64,000 nt of DNA, from contig NZ_AULU01000017.1 of assembly GCF_000422445.1 (NCBI RefSeq), positions 1 through 64,000 on the forward strand, given 5' to 3'. Source of the stretch: Paenibacillus assamensis DSM 18201. GTDB lineage: Bacteria; Bacillota; Bacilli; Paenibacillales; Paenibacillaceae. This document shows positions 36,809-46,289 of this stretch, piece by piece. Position 1 is the stretch's first letter; the number at the start of each line of letters is the position of its first letter. The translations under genes were made by a program, and so were the position numbers. Below the pieces are notes generated by a model. That model was given only the letters and a program-made list of their open reading frames with translations. It was not told the origin of the DNA and searched no databases.

Positions 36809-37576
36809 ATGTCGTTTAGTTTTTATGGTGAACTTTGTACCGAAGTATATGAGCTAACTAAGCCAATCGGCCACTCTATTGATGGGGATCTGGAATTTTA
36901 TAAACAGAAGCTCGCAGCATGTGAAGGACGCATTTTAGAGGTAATGGTTGGCTCTGGCCGTGTTATGATTCCTCTGCTTGAAGCTGGCTTTGCCGTGGAC
37001 GGAATAGACTATTCTCCTGAAATGCTCGCTGTCTGCCGCCAACATTGTGAAGCGCGCGGACTTCAAGCGAATCTAGTGCAAGCCGATTTGCTGCAACTTT
37101 CGCTGCCCAATCAGTACGAAGCCATTATTATTCCAACCGGTTCATTTCTATTAATTGAGAATCGTCAACAGTCTATTCAGGCTTTGCAGCGACTTTATGA
37201 GCATCTTCAACCTGGCGGCAAACTCATTGTTGACCTCTTCTTGCCTGATACTAACTTTAAGATAGGCACATTCGAAGGAACCTCGACATTCCATTTTCCA
37301 AATGGCGATCTGATTACAATGGAAAGCAAGCTCGTCGAGGCTGATCTATTCAACCAATGTAAAGTCTCTCATCTTAAATATGAAAAATGGCGAGACGGCA
37401 ACCTCGTACAAACAGAGTTGCAGCGCTTCGCCATAAGATGGTACGGTGTTGAGGAATTCAAGCTAGTGCTTGAGAGCCTTGGATTTACCGATATCGTAGT
37501 ATCCGCAGATTATGTAGATGGACGACAACCAAGCGATGCCCAACAATGTTATACATTTGAAGCGATTAAGAAATAA
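36809..37576 (+). CDS. Class I SAM-dependent methyltransferase
   Basis: 255 aa. ILEVMVGSGRVMIPLLEAGF is motif I, VDGIDYSPEMLAVCRQHCEA is the acidic-loop motif, and ANLVQADLLQLSLPNQYEAI is motif III. The C-terminal part (residues ~150-250) with HLKYEKWRDGNLVQTELQRF is typical of the small-molecule methyltransferases near the UbiE group. SD AAAGGAG before ATG. No partner gene suggests the substrate. Confidence 0.88.
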   Translation: MSFSFYGELCTEVYELTKPIGHSIDGDLEFYKQKLAACEGRILEVMVGSGRVMIPLLEAGFAVDGIDYSPEMLAVCRQHCEARGLQANLVQADLLQLSLPNQYEAIIIPTGSFLLIENRQQSIQALQRLYEHLQPGGKLIVDLFLPDTNFKIGTFEGTSTFHFPNGDLITMESKLVEADLFNQCKVSHLKYEKWRDGNLVQTELQRFAIRWYGVEEFKLVLESLGFTDIVVSADYVDGRQPSDAQQCYTFEAIKK

Positions 37577-37577
37577 G

Positions 37578-37622
37578 GATTATGGTTTTGAAAATGAGAG
37601 TAAAAGCTAGAACCCATAATCT
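37578..37622. terminator. Hairpin between convergent genes
   Basis: GGATTATGG and CCATAATC pair across a 31-nt loop, between the convergent methyltransferase and kinase genes. No long T run, so it is only a possible terminator. Confidence 0.35.
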
Positions 37623-37637
37623 CTAACAACCATTCGA

Positions 37638-38651
37638 TTATTCCACCGCTATCGGTTCAAGCGCTTCGAATAAAAATGGTCGATCCTGCAAATAGCTCTG
37701 AATAATCGCCTGTGCATACGGCTGTTCTGCGTTCAGACCAGCCGTTTCTCTAGGATCAGAACAATGATAACAGTAATTCTCGATCATAAACATCACGAAC
37801 ATACTCGCAAGCGGTCGCTCATAATCCTCTTCCAGCTTCCTAATGCTTTCATAGCCTTCAAGAAAGATCCTCCGATGTTCCCCACCGAGCCCTAGTATCG
37901 TACCTGCTATATCATATAAATAATACCCATAGCCGCATCTTGCAAAGTCGATTGGGAAAGCCTCTTCCCCTTTGAAAATAACATTTTCCATATGCAAATC
38001 AGCATGGATCAAGCCAAAGTTATATGCCTGTTTCTCTACCGCCTCTAAGTCCGCTATCATTTTAGCAGCTGCGCTTTGATACATACTCCACCCTTTTTCA
38101 GATAAGAAGCATGGATAGTACTGTTCAAGTTTAGCCATGTTTTTGCGGAAGCTGTCCACTCCCCAAGTAGGGAAAGCATGATCGCCGTCAGGAGTAAATT
38201 CCGCAGCAGCATTGTGCAGCCTTGCCATCAGCTGCCCCATATTGCTTGCCTGACGTTCGGTAGGTGCCTCGCTCAACAGGTCACCCTCCAACCATTTCAT
38301 CAGCGTAGCATATATCGTCTCTCCTTGATCCGAAACAAGTCCCAATACATACTCGCCACTACGACTTACCTGACCTTCAGGAACAATAAGTCCACGACTG
38401 CCCAGTGCCTGAAGCAGCATCATCTCAGCACGAATTTCTGCTTTTGCTCTACTATGGTTATGAATGCGCAGCAAGAAGCTCTCTTCCTGCTCGGTTTCAA
38501 TTTTAAACGTAATCGTATCTGATAATTTATTAAACTCAATTCGTGTCCACGCTAGATCATAGTGCTGTACGGCCGCCAAAGCAACATTTCGCACACTCGT
38601 TAGTACATTTCGTCTTTTTTCATCTGTGTCGATTTGCCAACCTTGATTCAT
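37638..38651 (-). CDS. Aminoglycoside phosphotransferase (APH)-fold kinase
   Basis: 337 aa. The catalytic loop FGLIHADLHMENVIF (HxDxxxxN) and the metal-binding DFARCGYGYYLYDIAGT define the APH/choline-kinase fold. LRIHNHSRAKAEIRAEMMLL is the ATP-binding lobe with its Glu. Such proteins in Bacillales include spore coat kinases, homoserine kinase-like and antibiotic kinases; nothing here decides. It lies 40 bp downstream of a PobA-like gene on the same strand, so they may be cotranscribed. Confidence 0.85.
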   Translation of the reverse strand: MNQGWQIDTDEKRRNVLTSVRNVALAAVQHYDLAWTRIEFNKLSDTITFKIETEQEESFLLRIHNHSRAKAEIRAEMMLLQALGSRGLIVPEGQVSRSGEYVLGLVSDQGETIYATLMKWLEGDLLSEAPTERQASNMGQLMARLHNAAAEFTPDGDHAFPTWGVDSFRKNMAKLEQYYPCFLSEKGWSMYQSAAAKMIADLEAVEKQAYNFGLIHADLHMENVIFKGEEAFPIDFARCGYGYYLYDIAGTILGLGGEHRRIFLEGYESIRKLEEDYERPLASMFVMFMIENYCYHCSDPRETAGLNAEQPYAQAIIQSYLQDRPFLFEALEPIAVE

Positions 38652-38691
38652 CTCAATGCCCCCTGATCTCTACTTGCTTTGCTCTTATGCC

Positions 38692-40002
38692 CTACTTACC
38701 TGCATAATGCGCTGCAAATGTGTTCGCATAATCACCTTGCCTACACAGACGCTCAAGTCTCGCCCTTCGCAAACGATCTGAATAAGTGCGACTCCCGCTT
38801 TCATCCAAATCATGAATCAAGCGCAGCATCCAATCCGAGAACTCAATCGTCTGCCACACATGAGGCAATCGCATTTCCGTATACTTACTTAGCTGCGTTC
38901 CGTCTCCTTCACCGTAATAGGTAATAAAAGCTTCCGCCAGAAACTCAGAATCGGCAATAGCAAGATTCATCCCTTTGGCCCCAACTGGCGTAATAATATG
39001 GGCAGCATCACCAGCTAGAAATAGGTTGCCGTACTGCATCGTTTCCGTAACAACACTGCGCATTTCAAGTACTCGACGCTCAATAATTTTGCCGGGAATG
39101 TGTTCATCATCACCTTGACCATCCACAGCCATACGCTTGCGAAGCTCGCTCCATATACGCTCTTCGGGCCAATCGGATTCTTTATCGCGTGGGGAACATT
39201 CCAAATAATAGCGAGTCACTTGTGGTGTACGCGGCATTTGACCCGCGAAGCCTGATTCATGCAGCGCATAGATCACTCGTTCCGTCGAAGATGGGACTTC
39301 GGCCAACAGCGCAAGCCATCCAATGCCATACTGCTTCGTTATCGTAGAAAAATGATCGGATGGAATAGAAGCTCGGGCAATACCATGGTACCCATCACAC
39401 CCCGCAACAAAGTCGCATTCCACTTGTTTCTGGGCAGGCGAATGCTCCAACAGACTATGCGACTGACAATGAATGACCGCTGTATCATCCTGAAGCCCTT
39501 CGATCTTAATAACCGGATGAGAAAACAAAATCGTACCACCACGCGTCATAAACAGCTCAATGAGATCGCTGACCACGAATTGCTGCGGATAGACCGTATG
39601 AGCACAGCCTGCCATTTCCCCGTACGGAACGATGTACTGCCGCCCCTCTAATCGGAATTCACAAGTCGTATGTTGTACACCGTGCAGATCCAAGCCGTTA
39701 GAAAATCCGTTCCTGCGCAGAAATTCCACAATACGATGTTCCAGAAATCCTGCTCTCGCACGTGTCTCCGCATACTCCCTTGTTTGGCGTTCCAGAACGA
39801 TGCATGAAATACCTGCCTGCTGTAACAAGAGTGCAAGAACGAGACCCGCAGGTCCTGCTCCCACCACCCCAACCTGGGTACGAAAATGTCCATCTATATT
39901 TACCGAATGATTAGCATCTTTCTCCTGATTGTCCGTGTCCGAATAGGATACGGCTTGTTCTTCTACATGCTCATCCTGTTCAGTCGAATTACACTTCACC
40001 AT
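38692..40002 (-). CDS. FAD-dependent 4-hydroxybenzoate 3-monooxygenase-like protein
   Basis: 436 aa from ATG at 40002 (GTG at 40005 possible; AGGGGGAATT upstream). FAD-binding VGVVGAGPAGLVLALLLQQA, and the second FAD motif LAGDAAHIITPVGAKGMNLA. RARAGFLEHRIVEFLRRNG is a strong PobA signature. PobA converts 4-hydroxybenzoate to protocatechuate. The protein has a polar ~43-residue N-terminal extension (Glu/Asp/Gln rich) before the FAD motif, absent in standard 394-aa PobA. No protocatechuate-pathway genes are adjacent. Confidence 0.85.
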   Translation of the reverse strand: MVKCNSTEQDEHVEEQAVSYSDTDNQEKDANHSVNIDGHFRTQVGVVGAGPAGLVLALLLQQAGISCIVLERQTREYAETRARAGFLEHRIVEFLRRNGFSNGLDLHGVQHTTCEFRLEGRQYIVPYGEMAGCAHTVYPQQFVVSDLIELFMTRGGTILFSHPVIKIEGLQDDTAVIHCQSHSLLEHSPAQKQVECDFVAGCDGYHGIARASIPSDHFSTITKQYGIGWLALLAEVPSSTERVIYALHESGFAGQMPRTPQVTRYYLECSPRDKESDWPEERIWSELRKRMAVDGQGDDEHIPGKIIERRVLEMRSVVTETMQYGNLFLAGDAAHIITPVGAKGMNLAIADSEFLAEAFITYYGEGDGTQLSKYTEMRLPHVWQTIEFSDWMLRLIHDLDESGSRTYSDRLRRARLERLCRQGDYANTFAAHYAGK

Positions 40003-40123
40003 CACAATTCCCCCTATCTACCCTCAACTCGTCTATTCCCAGTTCTTCTAATGACGCCAAGATCAGCAAAGTCACTGCACCAGCCTGCATCATTTGCATA
40101 CAATGCCTAAGGAGGTGAGACAA

Positions 40124-40351
40124 ATGCCGCCTTGGTATCAAAAAGCGATTCAGTTACAAGGTCAGCCAGTAGGTGTATCTTTGGCAAATGGGCAAGGTGT
40201 GAGCGGACTGTTATGCAGCATTAGCAATGGTACAGTCATTATTCAAGAGTACTTATACCAGAATCAATTTGCAGCCAAACAATACCCGTTTGCTGCGATC
40301 CAAGACATCAACCCATTTCCAGGATGTTACGTACCCAGTCCCGTCTATTAA
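40124..40351 (+). CDS. Small hypothetical protein, coat-protein-like composition
   Basis: 75 aa from ATG at 40124, behind a near-perfect AAGGAGGTGAGACAA. The core VGVSLANGQGVSGLLCSISN then GTVIIQEYLYQNQF reads like a small beta-barrel (Lsm/SH3-like). The Tyr/Pro/Gln-rich ending NPFPGCYVPSPVY is the kind found in spore-associated proteins. Family not recognised; not assigned a function. A terminator follows. Confidence 0.7.
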   Translation: MPPWYQKAIQLQGQPVGVSLANGQGVSGLLCSISNGTVIIQEYLYQNQFAAKQYPFAAIQDINPFPGCYVPSPVY

Positions 40352-40389
40352 TGAATATTGGTATTGGATAGAAGGAGACATCGCAACCA

Positions 40390-40433
40390 ACAAATAGTTC
40401 CCGTTCTCTCTAAGGGCAGGGACTATTTGGTCG
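40390..40433 (+). terminator. Terminator of the small hypothetical gene
   Basis: CAAATAGTTCCC pairs with GGGACTATTTG across a 14-18-nt loop, followed by GTCGTTTGG. Moderate T content. Confidence 0.6.
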
Positions 40434-40489
40434 TTTGGCGATTCGCCGCTGGGGGTCTGCGCGGAACCTGTATTCATGCCTTGACTTCA

Positions 40490-40677
40490 CTCTAACGGAC
40501 GCCATTGAGGCTATTTCCTCAAAATTGTGCATATTAGAATGCTAACGATCTTGAGAGAGCTTATTGTAGTGATTATAGCGAAAAACATCGATCTATTTGG
40601 AAAATAAGCTCTCTGACGACCGTTACATTTCAAAACAAGTTCAAATCAGCTAAATAGCCGCTGTGGCACCCGTTAGC
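40490..40677. repeat. Modular dispersed repeat (family 1, copy B)
   Basis: Starts CTCTAACGGACGCCATTG and ends CACCCGTTAGC, homologous to copy A at 21041-21263 along its length. Each of its modules of about 50-75 bp is bounded by TAACG or CGTTA. Confidence 0.75.
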
Positions 40678-40880
40678 GTTGGATCGTGCTACTTGATAGC
40701 ACACTTTTGTGCTCGGTGGTGTTGGATCGTGCTACTCGGTAGCACACTTTTGTGCTTGTTGGTGTTGGATCGTGCTACTCGGTAGCACACTTTTGTGCTT
40801 GTTGGTGTTGGATCGTGCTACTCGGTAGCACACTTTTGTGCTTGTTGGTGTTGTTTCGTATTACTCGGTGTTATTTAGTA
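40678..40880. repeat. 43-bp tandem repeat, four copies plus a degenerate fifth
   Basis: Units start at 40678, 40721, 40764 and 40807, then a degenerate copy at 40850. Copies 2-4 are identical; copy 1 has a few changes. Each unit holds two palindromes: GTGCTACTCGGTAGCAC (7-bp arms, 3-nt loop) and AGCACACTTTTGTGCT (6-bp arms, 4-nt loop). The 80-codon frame running through it is a by-product of the repeat, since 43 is not a multiple of three. Confidence 0.95.
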
Positions 40881-40949
40881 GAACGCACTAGTGTCCAGTC
40901 GTGTTATTTGATGTTACTTAGTGGCAGCATTCTACTGGCTTCGTTCATC

Positions 40950-41795
40950 CTAAAAATGGAACCAATTAATCTTATAGCGATGCGAGCGCTCTAACCCTGC
41001 CTTCTCCGCCGTTTTTTGCGAGGCAATATTACTCTCCATGCAATCCCACCATGCGCTAATCCGCTGTTCATCGAACTTTTGCAGCAGACGTGTCACCAAT
41101 CCGCTGGACAATCCTTGTTTCTGGTAAGACTCCAATGTCTCTACGCCAATCGTGTGTGTCGATTGAAACTTAGCAGAGGATACCGCGATGCTTGCTACTT
41201 CGTTGGATTCGGAAAGTGCTGCATATCCATAACCCTTCCCTATATAATTGCTCAGCGTTCCCCAATATTGCTCGATGTAATTCACTAAGAAATTTGCATT
41301 TTTAATTTCACGCTTATCTAGCTCGAGCATCGCTTCATCTATCTCTACAACCTTAAATAAGCCTATTTTATCATCGTAAGGCACATGACTATTTTGCGAA
41401 ATAACAGACTTATACACATACTGATAACTCTCATCTATTTTACGATTCCCAATATGCTGATGGATTGCGGGATACCAATCCTCCGAATCTACTGAAAACT
41501 CAAAGTAAGAAGTATCTTTCTTTTGTAAAAATGGTATAACTTCATCCTCTATTAACTTCGCCAAAGATGAATGGAAAGCCATATTGCTAGCATTGCCCAT
41601 GAACGTAAAGCATCCCAATCCACTGGACCACACTAACGCGGATGAAGGATTTGACGCATCATCGGCCCATACTACTCCGGGATTATTACCAGCAACGACT
41701 CCTGCAAACATCATATCACTGCTGCTCCTAATCAATCGACTAGCCAACCATTCATTACGTTCTTTTATAAGTATCACAATCTCATCCTCACTCAT
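40950..41795 (-). CDS. GNAT acetyltransferase, ZmaR-like group
   Basis: 281 aa. The C-terminal GNAT half has VASIAVSSAKFQSTHTIGVE, then TLESYQKQGLSSGLVTRLLQ (acetyl-CoA loop) and MESNIASQKTAEKAGLERSH. The N-terminal ~130 residues resemble the extra domain in the GNAT_acetyltran family, which includes the zwittermicin-resistance enzyme ZmaR. The resemblance is by overall layout and motif, so the substrate is unknown. Monocistronic. Confidence 0.8.
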   Translation of the reverse strand: MSEDEIVILIKERNEWLASRLIRSSSDMMFAGVVAGNNPGVVWADDASNPSSALVWSSGLGCFTFMGNASNMAFHSSLAKLIEDEVIPFLQKKDTSYFEFSVDSEDWYPAIHQHIGNRKIDESYQYVYKSVISQNSHVPYDDKIGLFKVVEIDEAMLELDKREIKNANFLVNYIEQYWGTLSNYIGKGYGYAALSESNEVASIAVSSAKFQSTHTIGVETLESYQKQGLSSGLVTRLLQKFDEQRISAWWDCMESNIASQKTAEKAGLERSHRYKINWFHF

Positions 41796-41853
41796 GTTGG
41801 TTTATCTTGTTAGACTTACTCGATAAATGAATGCATAAATCCTCTACACAGAC

Positions 41854-42294
41854 TTATTCCTCTTGGATCGTAGGAATGATACTTTTCTGATCGATTAACG
41901 ACGACATAACAATTAATGTGGTGGAATCTCCGTGCTCTCCACTAGCATTAATAAATGCCTCCAATGTCTCCATCGTATCGGTGACGACTTTTAGCAAATA
42001 GTTATATTGTCCGCTTATTCTGTGCAGTTCCATAACATCGGGATATTCCTTGCAAAATTCAACAAACTTCTCACAGCGCTTCGTATGAAAAAGCAGGTAG
42101 GCACTAATGCATTTATGCATCTTCTCTGGAGAAACAACAGCTCGATATCGGGTAATGACGCCTTTCTCCTCCATCCTGCGAACCCTCTCGGTAGCTGCGG
42201 GTTGGGACAAGCCGATCATTTTCCCTAATTCCGTCATCGAAATGCGTGCCTGTTCCTGCAAGATCATGACAATTTCCTTGTCCACTTGATCCAT
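41854..42294 (-). CDS. Lrp/AsnC-family transcriptional regulator
   Basis: 146 aa from ATG at 42294, with AAAGGGGTG upstream; the 39 codons of open frame before it have no SD. HTH: DQVDKEIVMILQEQARISMT and GKMIGLSQPAATERVRRMEE. The C-terminal RAM domain spans about residues 60-140 (YLLFHTKRCEKFVEF, YNYLLKVVTDTMETLEAF). It is divergent from the old yellow enzyme gene, which it may control. Confidence 0.92.
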   Translation of the reverse strand: MDQVDKEIVMILQEQARISMTELGKMIGLSQPAATERVRRMEEKGVITRYRAVVSPEKMHKCISAYLLFHTKRCEKFVEFCKEYPDVMELHRISGQYNYLLKVVTDTMETLEAFINASGEHGDSTTLIVMSSLIDQKSIIPTIQEE

Positions 42295-42483
42295 TCGAAA
42301 ACACCCCTTTAATTTTAAAAGAAATATCTTCCTAAAAACTTGAATTTCAAATTCACTATAGCATAATTCCTTCAATGTCACCTGTAAAATGAAATGCTGA
42401 TCCTTTACCATAAATCATAAGGAAACGGAGTCGTAAGAAACGATAAAGCAAAGACAGACTATTAAAATGGGAGGAATACCTTT

Positions 42484-43542
42484 ATGAGTATAGGAAAAGC
42501 GCAATTACTGCAGCCGATTGAAATGGGAGCATGGAATCTTCGCAACCGAATTGTTATGGCACCAATGACACGCTGCTTTGCCGATCGTGAAACAGGAGTT
42601 GTCGGCCTCGATGTGGTCGAATATTACCGCACACGAGCGGCTGATGGTGTTGGCCTCATTATTTCAGAAGGCATTACGATCAGCCCTCGTGCAAAGGGTA
42701 CGATTGGTTTACCTGGTTTGTATACAGAGGATCAAATAAAAGGTTGGTCAAAAGTAACCGATGCCGTCCATCAAGCAGGTGGAACGATTATTGCGCAACT
42801 CTGGCATGTGGGAAGACTTACGCATCATGAGATTGCAGGCGGCCTTCCGCCGCAAGCACCTTCTGCTATCCAAGCGAACGGCCATGTTCATAGGATCGGT
42901 AAGCCATACGATATCCCAGAAGAAATGTCAGCAGCTGACATTGAAGAAGTCATTCAGCAATATGCGTCGGCGGCACACAATGCTAGTAGCGCTGGCTTTG
43001 ACGGTGTTGAAATTCATGGCGCGCATGGATATTTGATTGACCAATTCAATTCCGAGCTATCGAACCACCGTCAAGATCAATACGGCGGTGACTTACGCCA
43101 GCGCCTAACCTTTATGAAAGAAGTGACGAAGGCCGTTATAGCCGAAATTGGTGCCGATCGGACCATTATGCGCTTCTCTGCCTTCAAAGATGATGCGCGT
43201 GACTATATGTGGGAAGATCCCGATGCGGCTGTCCGCACGTTTGTGGAAGCATTTAAGGAGAGTGGATTAACGATGATCCATCCTTCTACGATGGACTATA
43301 GTCAAGTCGTTGCCGATGGCCTGACCCTGCATGAGATTGTCCGTACATATTGGGACGGCAGCATTATAGGGGTTGGAAACTTGAATCCCGAGCTTGCCGA
43401 ACAGGCTATACATACTGGAACCATTGATGCCGCCGCATTTGGACGTCCTTTCCTTGCCAATCCAGATTTGGTAAGTCGAGTGAGTCAGGAAAAGGAGTTT
43501 ATCACCTTCGATGCCAGCAAACATTTTGATGTGTTGGTGTAA
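42484..43542 (+). CDS. Old yellow enzyme family alkene reductase
   Basis: 352 aa, TIM-barrel FMN enzyme. LRNRIVMAPMTRCFADRETG, IAQLWHVGRLTHHEIAGG, GFDGVEIHGAHGYLIDQFNS and MRFSAFKDDA then GVGNLNPELAEQAI are the NemA/OYE motifs, with His/His pairing (H-xx-H) replaced by the usual HGAHGYL. It reduces electrophilic C=C bonds or nitro esters with NAD(P)H. ATG after GGAGGAATACCTTT. Divergent Lrp regulator upstream. Confidence 0.93.
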   Translation: MSIGKAQLLQPIEMGAWNLRNRIVMAPMTRCFADRETGVVGLDVVEYYRTRAADGVGLIISEGITISPRAKGTIGLPGLYTEDQIKGWSKVTDAVHQAGGTIIAQLWHVGRLTHHEIAGGLPPQAPSAIQANGHVHRIGKPYDIPEEMSAADIEEVIQQYASAAHNASSAGFDGVEIHGAHGYLIDQFNSELSNHRQDQYGGDLRQRLTFMKEVTKAVIAEIGADRTIMRFSAFKDDARDYMWEDPDAAVRTFVEAFKESGLTMIHPSTMDYSQVVADGLTLHEIVRTYWDGSIIGVGNLNPELAEQAIHTGTIDAAAFGRPFLANPDLVSRVSQEKEFITFDASKHFDVLV

Positions 43543-43671
43543 GCTCTTTACTAAACCAAAATAGACCGCCTACCAAGAGGGACGATCTATAGTCGCAGTC
43601 TATAGTTTCAGTCTATATCGATCTCTTATCTCACTCTTGCAGCCAAACGCTCAATAAGCAGATAACGGTTA

Positions 43672-43700
43672 GGAGTCGTGTTCGTGCACGGCTCTTTTTA
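43672..43700 (+). terminator. Terminator of the old yellow enzyme gene
   Basis: GAGTCGTG pairs with CACGGCTC across TTCGTG, followed by TTTTTATTGG. Confidence 0.8.
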
Positions 43701-43718
43701 TTGGATAAGCAGTTTACA

Positions 43719-45128
43719 TCAAGAAGCTTCAGATTTATTCCAAGTCAACTTCGCCATATACTTCGGCAAATAAGCTGCCGCTACCATTAGCAGTATTAGC
43801 TTTAGCGGGAACAGCAGCATAAAGAGGAGGATAACCGCGATTGGCTTTTTCAGCACGGCACTTGTTAACGCAGTCGTAACGATCGTAATCGACGTTACAG
43901 GATCGAGCGGAAATAACATCGCAATTCCATAACCTATACTTACCCCCGCAAAAATAATCGGAAAGATATGTCCTCCACGCCATCCTGAAACTAAGCAAGC
44001 TTCGGTCACAAATAACTTTGCTATCCCAATACCTATTAATAAATAAGCAGACATCTGAGTCCACTCTGCCGCTAATATGTTCAACTGATGCTCCCCTGAA
44101 AATAACGTGAGTGGGAGTAAGGTTCCGATTGTTCCTAGTATCAATCCGCCGATTACCGCTTTTATGACCTTATAATGCTCCAGTGGCTTGAGACCCTTAT
44201 GTAGAATATGTCCGAAATATTTATATACTTTCGCAAGTAATACACCTACTAGAATTAGTGGGATTGTCGCCATTAATTCATTCATCCCAACTGCTGCAGG
44301 GCCAAAATCCGCAAGCGACAACTGCCTGTTGTCTATTTTAGAAAGCAGCATAAATACAAAAAAGCCTGCGATCGTAGTCACGACATAAACGAGAGTCTTC
44401 ATCCATTTGACGCGCTTTGAATCTTTACTATCTTCCAGTAACGTATAAGCACCGAACAGCGGTGCCCTAAAAATCATGCCCACTGCCGCTTCCACACTAT
44501 ACTCAATTACAAATTCCCCATGTTCATTCAAAACTGTTCTTTTCTTAACAAAAGATTTAATGGCTTCTCCTGCCCATGTAGCAAGCCCTCCCACAATACC
44601 TACCAACGCCGCCTCAGGACCAAGACTGGCTCCAAAAGAAAGAACACATATCGCAGTGATGACACTTTTATATAAAGAGCGATAATCAATTCGGTTCGTT
44701 GACTTGAATTCAGCAAGTACAGCATCCATCGTACGGGGGTAATTGCCAAAATATTTTTGACATAACCCGACCAAAATACCTCCGACCAGACAGACAAGTA
44801 CAGTCCAGAATTTCATATTCAGCATATTCGGTATATCCGTCCAAATAAGATGAGTGGTAAATGAAACGACTGCTAAGAAGCTCCATGTCAGTACTCCCGT
44901 AATTCCACCAATAATGATGCTGTATATAAATAAGTTGCCCATGCCCAAGAATCTCATTGTCTTGTATGTTCCCACTTTCCTTCGGTGTTCTACTGTAAAT
45001 GCTATTCTTGTTCCTATGCTGTTACTTCTATATACTTCTGTTACTTTTTCTGCTTCTTCTGCTGCTTTTGCTGCTCTGCCTCTTACACTTGCAATTCGCT
45101 TCCACATGACACAACGGTTTCGTCTCAT
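43719..45128 (-). CDS. ClC-family chloride channel/transporter
   Basis: 469 aa from the first ATG. A better start may be ATG at 44957 (412 aa), because the first 57 residues are basic and Ala/Glu-rich with no SD before them. About ten hydrophobic segments follow. FGASLGPEAALVGIVGGLAT is the GxxxGPE-type selectivity motif with the gating Glu (GPEAA), and SGWRGGHIFPIIFAGVSIGY is the second signature. It moves chloride, perhaps with proton exchange. The C-terminus lacks CBS domains. Confidence 0.9.
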   Translation of the reverse strand: MRRNRCVMWKRIASVRGRAAKAAEEAEKVTEVYRSNSIGTRIAFTVEHRRKVGTYKTMRFLGMGNLFIYSIIIGGITGVLTWSFLAVVSFTTHLIWTDIPNMLNMKFWTVLVCLVGGILVGLCQKYFGNYPRTMDAVLAEFKSTNRIDYRSLYKSVITAICVLSFGASLGPEAALVGIVGGLATWAGEAIKSFVKKRTVLNEHGEFVIEYSVEAAVGMIFRAPLFGAYTLLEDSKDSKRVKWMKTLVYVVTTIAGFFVFMLLSKIDNRQLSLADFGPAAVGMNELMATIPLILVGVLLAKVYKYFGHILHKGLKPLEHYKVIKAVIGGLILGTIGTLLPLTLFSGEHQLNILAAEWTQMSAYLLIGIGIAKLFVTEACLVSGWRGGHIFPIIFAGVSIGYGIAMLFPLDPVTSITIVTTALTSAVLKKPIAVILLFMLLFPLKLILLMVAAAYLPKYMAKLTWNKSEAS

Positions 45129-45335
45129 TATTATTCATTATTCATGCTGGCAATATTCGCAATACATGGATAACTTCCTTAGGCAAAGATGGCTTCATTT
45201 GGCTTCCTTCGTTTTCATTCAAAATCGGGAGGCTAAGAAGATGGATGGAGTCGATTGTATGCGCAGTGCGAACAAAATTGTAAAACGACAATGTAATTTC
45301 TTTTTTTAAGCGACCGCATCGCTTTTTCTCTATTT

Positions 45336-46289
45336 TCAAAAAATACGTACCTCCGCTCTCTTCGCCAGCTCTGTAATATAATCAAAAAACGCCTCACGAT
45401 CTACATCATAAACGACCTGTACCGGATGGCCTACATCCGTTGCAACCGTCCGACCTTGGCCTGCACCTTCCGTTATAACAATGCTATTTATCGGCTGCAC
45501 TTTTACCAAATCGCGTTTACCGATAAACGCTGTCGTTAATACATCCCACAAGTAATACGTCGAATTCGTTTCGAAGTGAACTAGCGGCGGAACGATCGCA
45601 TAGCTTTGTCCAAGGAAATCTAATCCAACATGCTTACGCCCCTTCGCCCAACGCTGACGAATATCTAAAGTCAAGGGCACTTGATTTGTACTTTCCAATG
45701 CGACGAGAACAATTTCAATTCCGCTCCCCCATACCCGCGCAGCAGCCTCAGGGTCCCAATAAACATTCCACTCTGCTGTCCCATCATGCTCAGGCTCCTC
45801 CACATTGCCTTCTTCACGGAACGTTCCGCCCATCCATACAAGGCACTCTATTTTCTCTTCAATGGTAGGATCGATCTCTAAAGCGCGAGAAAGGTCAGTT
45901 AGCGGACCTGTAAACAGCAAGGTCGTCTTTCCTTCCGTTGCACGCAGCGTATCAATAAGGTGCAGATGTGCTGGCTTATCAGCTACAGGAGTAACAATTT
46001 TGCCTGACTCATTCAACAGCGGAAGTGCCTCAACATAGAAAGCATGCATACGCCATTCTTTCGGAAAAGGATTTTTCCCTCGGGAATTAGACGCTGCAAC
46101 CTCCAAGTTTCTGCCACTGCCGAAGCGGTCAATAATTTTGCGACTTGCCAACATAGCTGGCTCTAAGTAGCTATCCGCTGGAATCACCGAGACCCCCGTC
46201 AAATTTACATTGTCCATTTGCAGCAGCAAGAACAATGAAGTTAAATCATCAACGCTGCCGTCATGGTTAAAGTAAATGTTTTTCTTCAT
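45336..46289 (-). CDS. Inosine/uridine-preferring nucleoside hydrolase
   Basis: 317 aa from ATG at 46289 (GGAGACAGAGGG before it; the in-frame ATG at 46313 lacks an SD). The Asp cluster YFNHDGSVDDLTS binds Ca and the ribose, as in IU-nucleoside hydrolases. KTTLLFTGPLTDLSRALEID and ECLVWMGGTFREEGNVEEPE are conserved second-sphere elements, and AEWNVYWDPEAAARVWG completes the site. It hydrolyses nucleosides for salvage. Monocistronic. Confidence 0.9.
   Translation of the reverse strand: MKKNIYFNHDGSVDDLTSLFLLLQMDNVNLTGVSVIPADSYLEPAMLASRKIIDRFGSGRNLEVAASNSRGKNPFPKEWRMHAFYVEALPLLNESGKIVTPVADKPAHLHLIDTLRATEGKTTLLFTGPLTDLSRALEIDPTIEEKIECLVWMGGTFREEGNVEEPEHDGTAEWNVYWDPEAAARVWGSGIEIVLVALESTNQVPLTLDIRQRWAKGRKHVGLDFLGQSYAIVPPLVHFETNSTYYLWDVLTTAFIGKRDLVKVQPINSIVITEGAGQGRTVATDVGHPVQVVYDVDREAFFDYITELAKRAEVRIF

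Noticed and set aside
40752-40994. 80-codon frame over the tandem repeat
   Set aside because: The 43-bp unit changes frame in each copy; the frame has no SD and reads Cys/Leu/Val strings.
45142-45339. Small minus-strand frame between the ClC gene and the nucleoside hydrolase gene
   Set aside because: No SD, low-complexity ending and no homology that I recognise.
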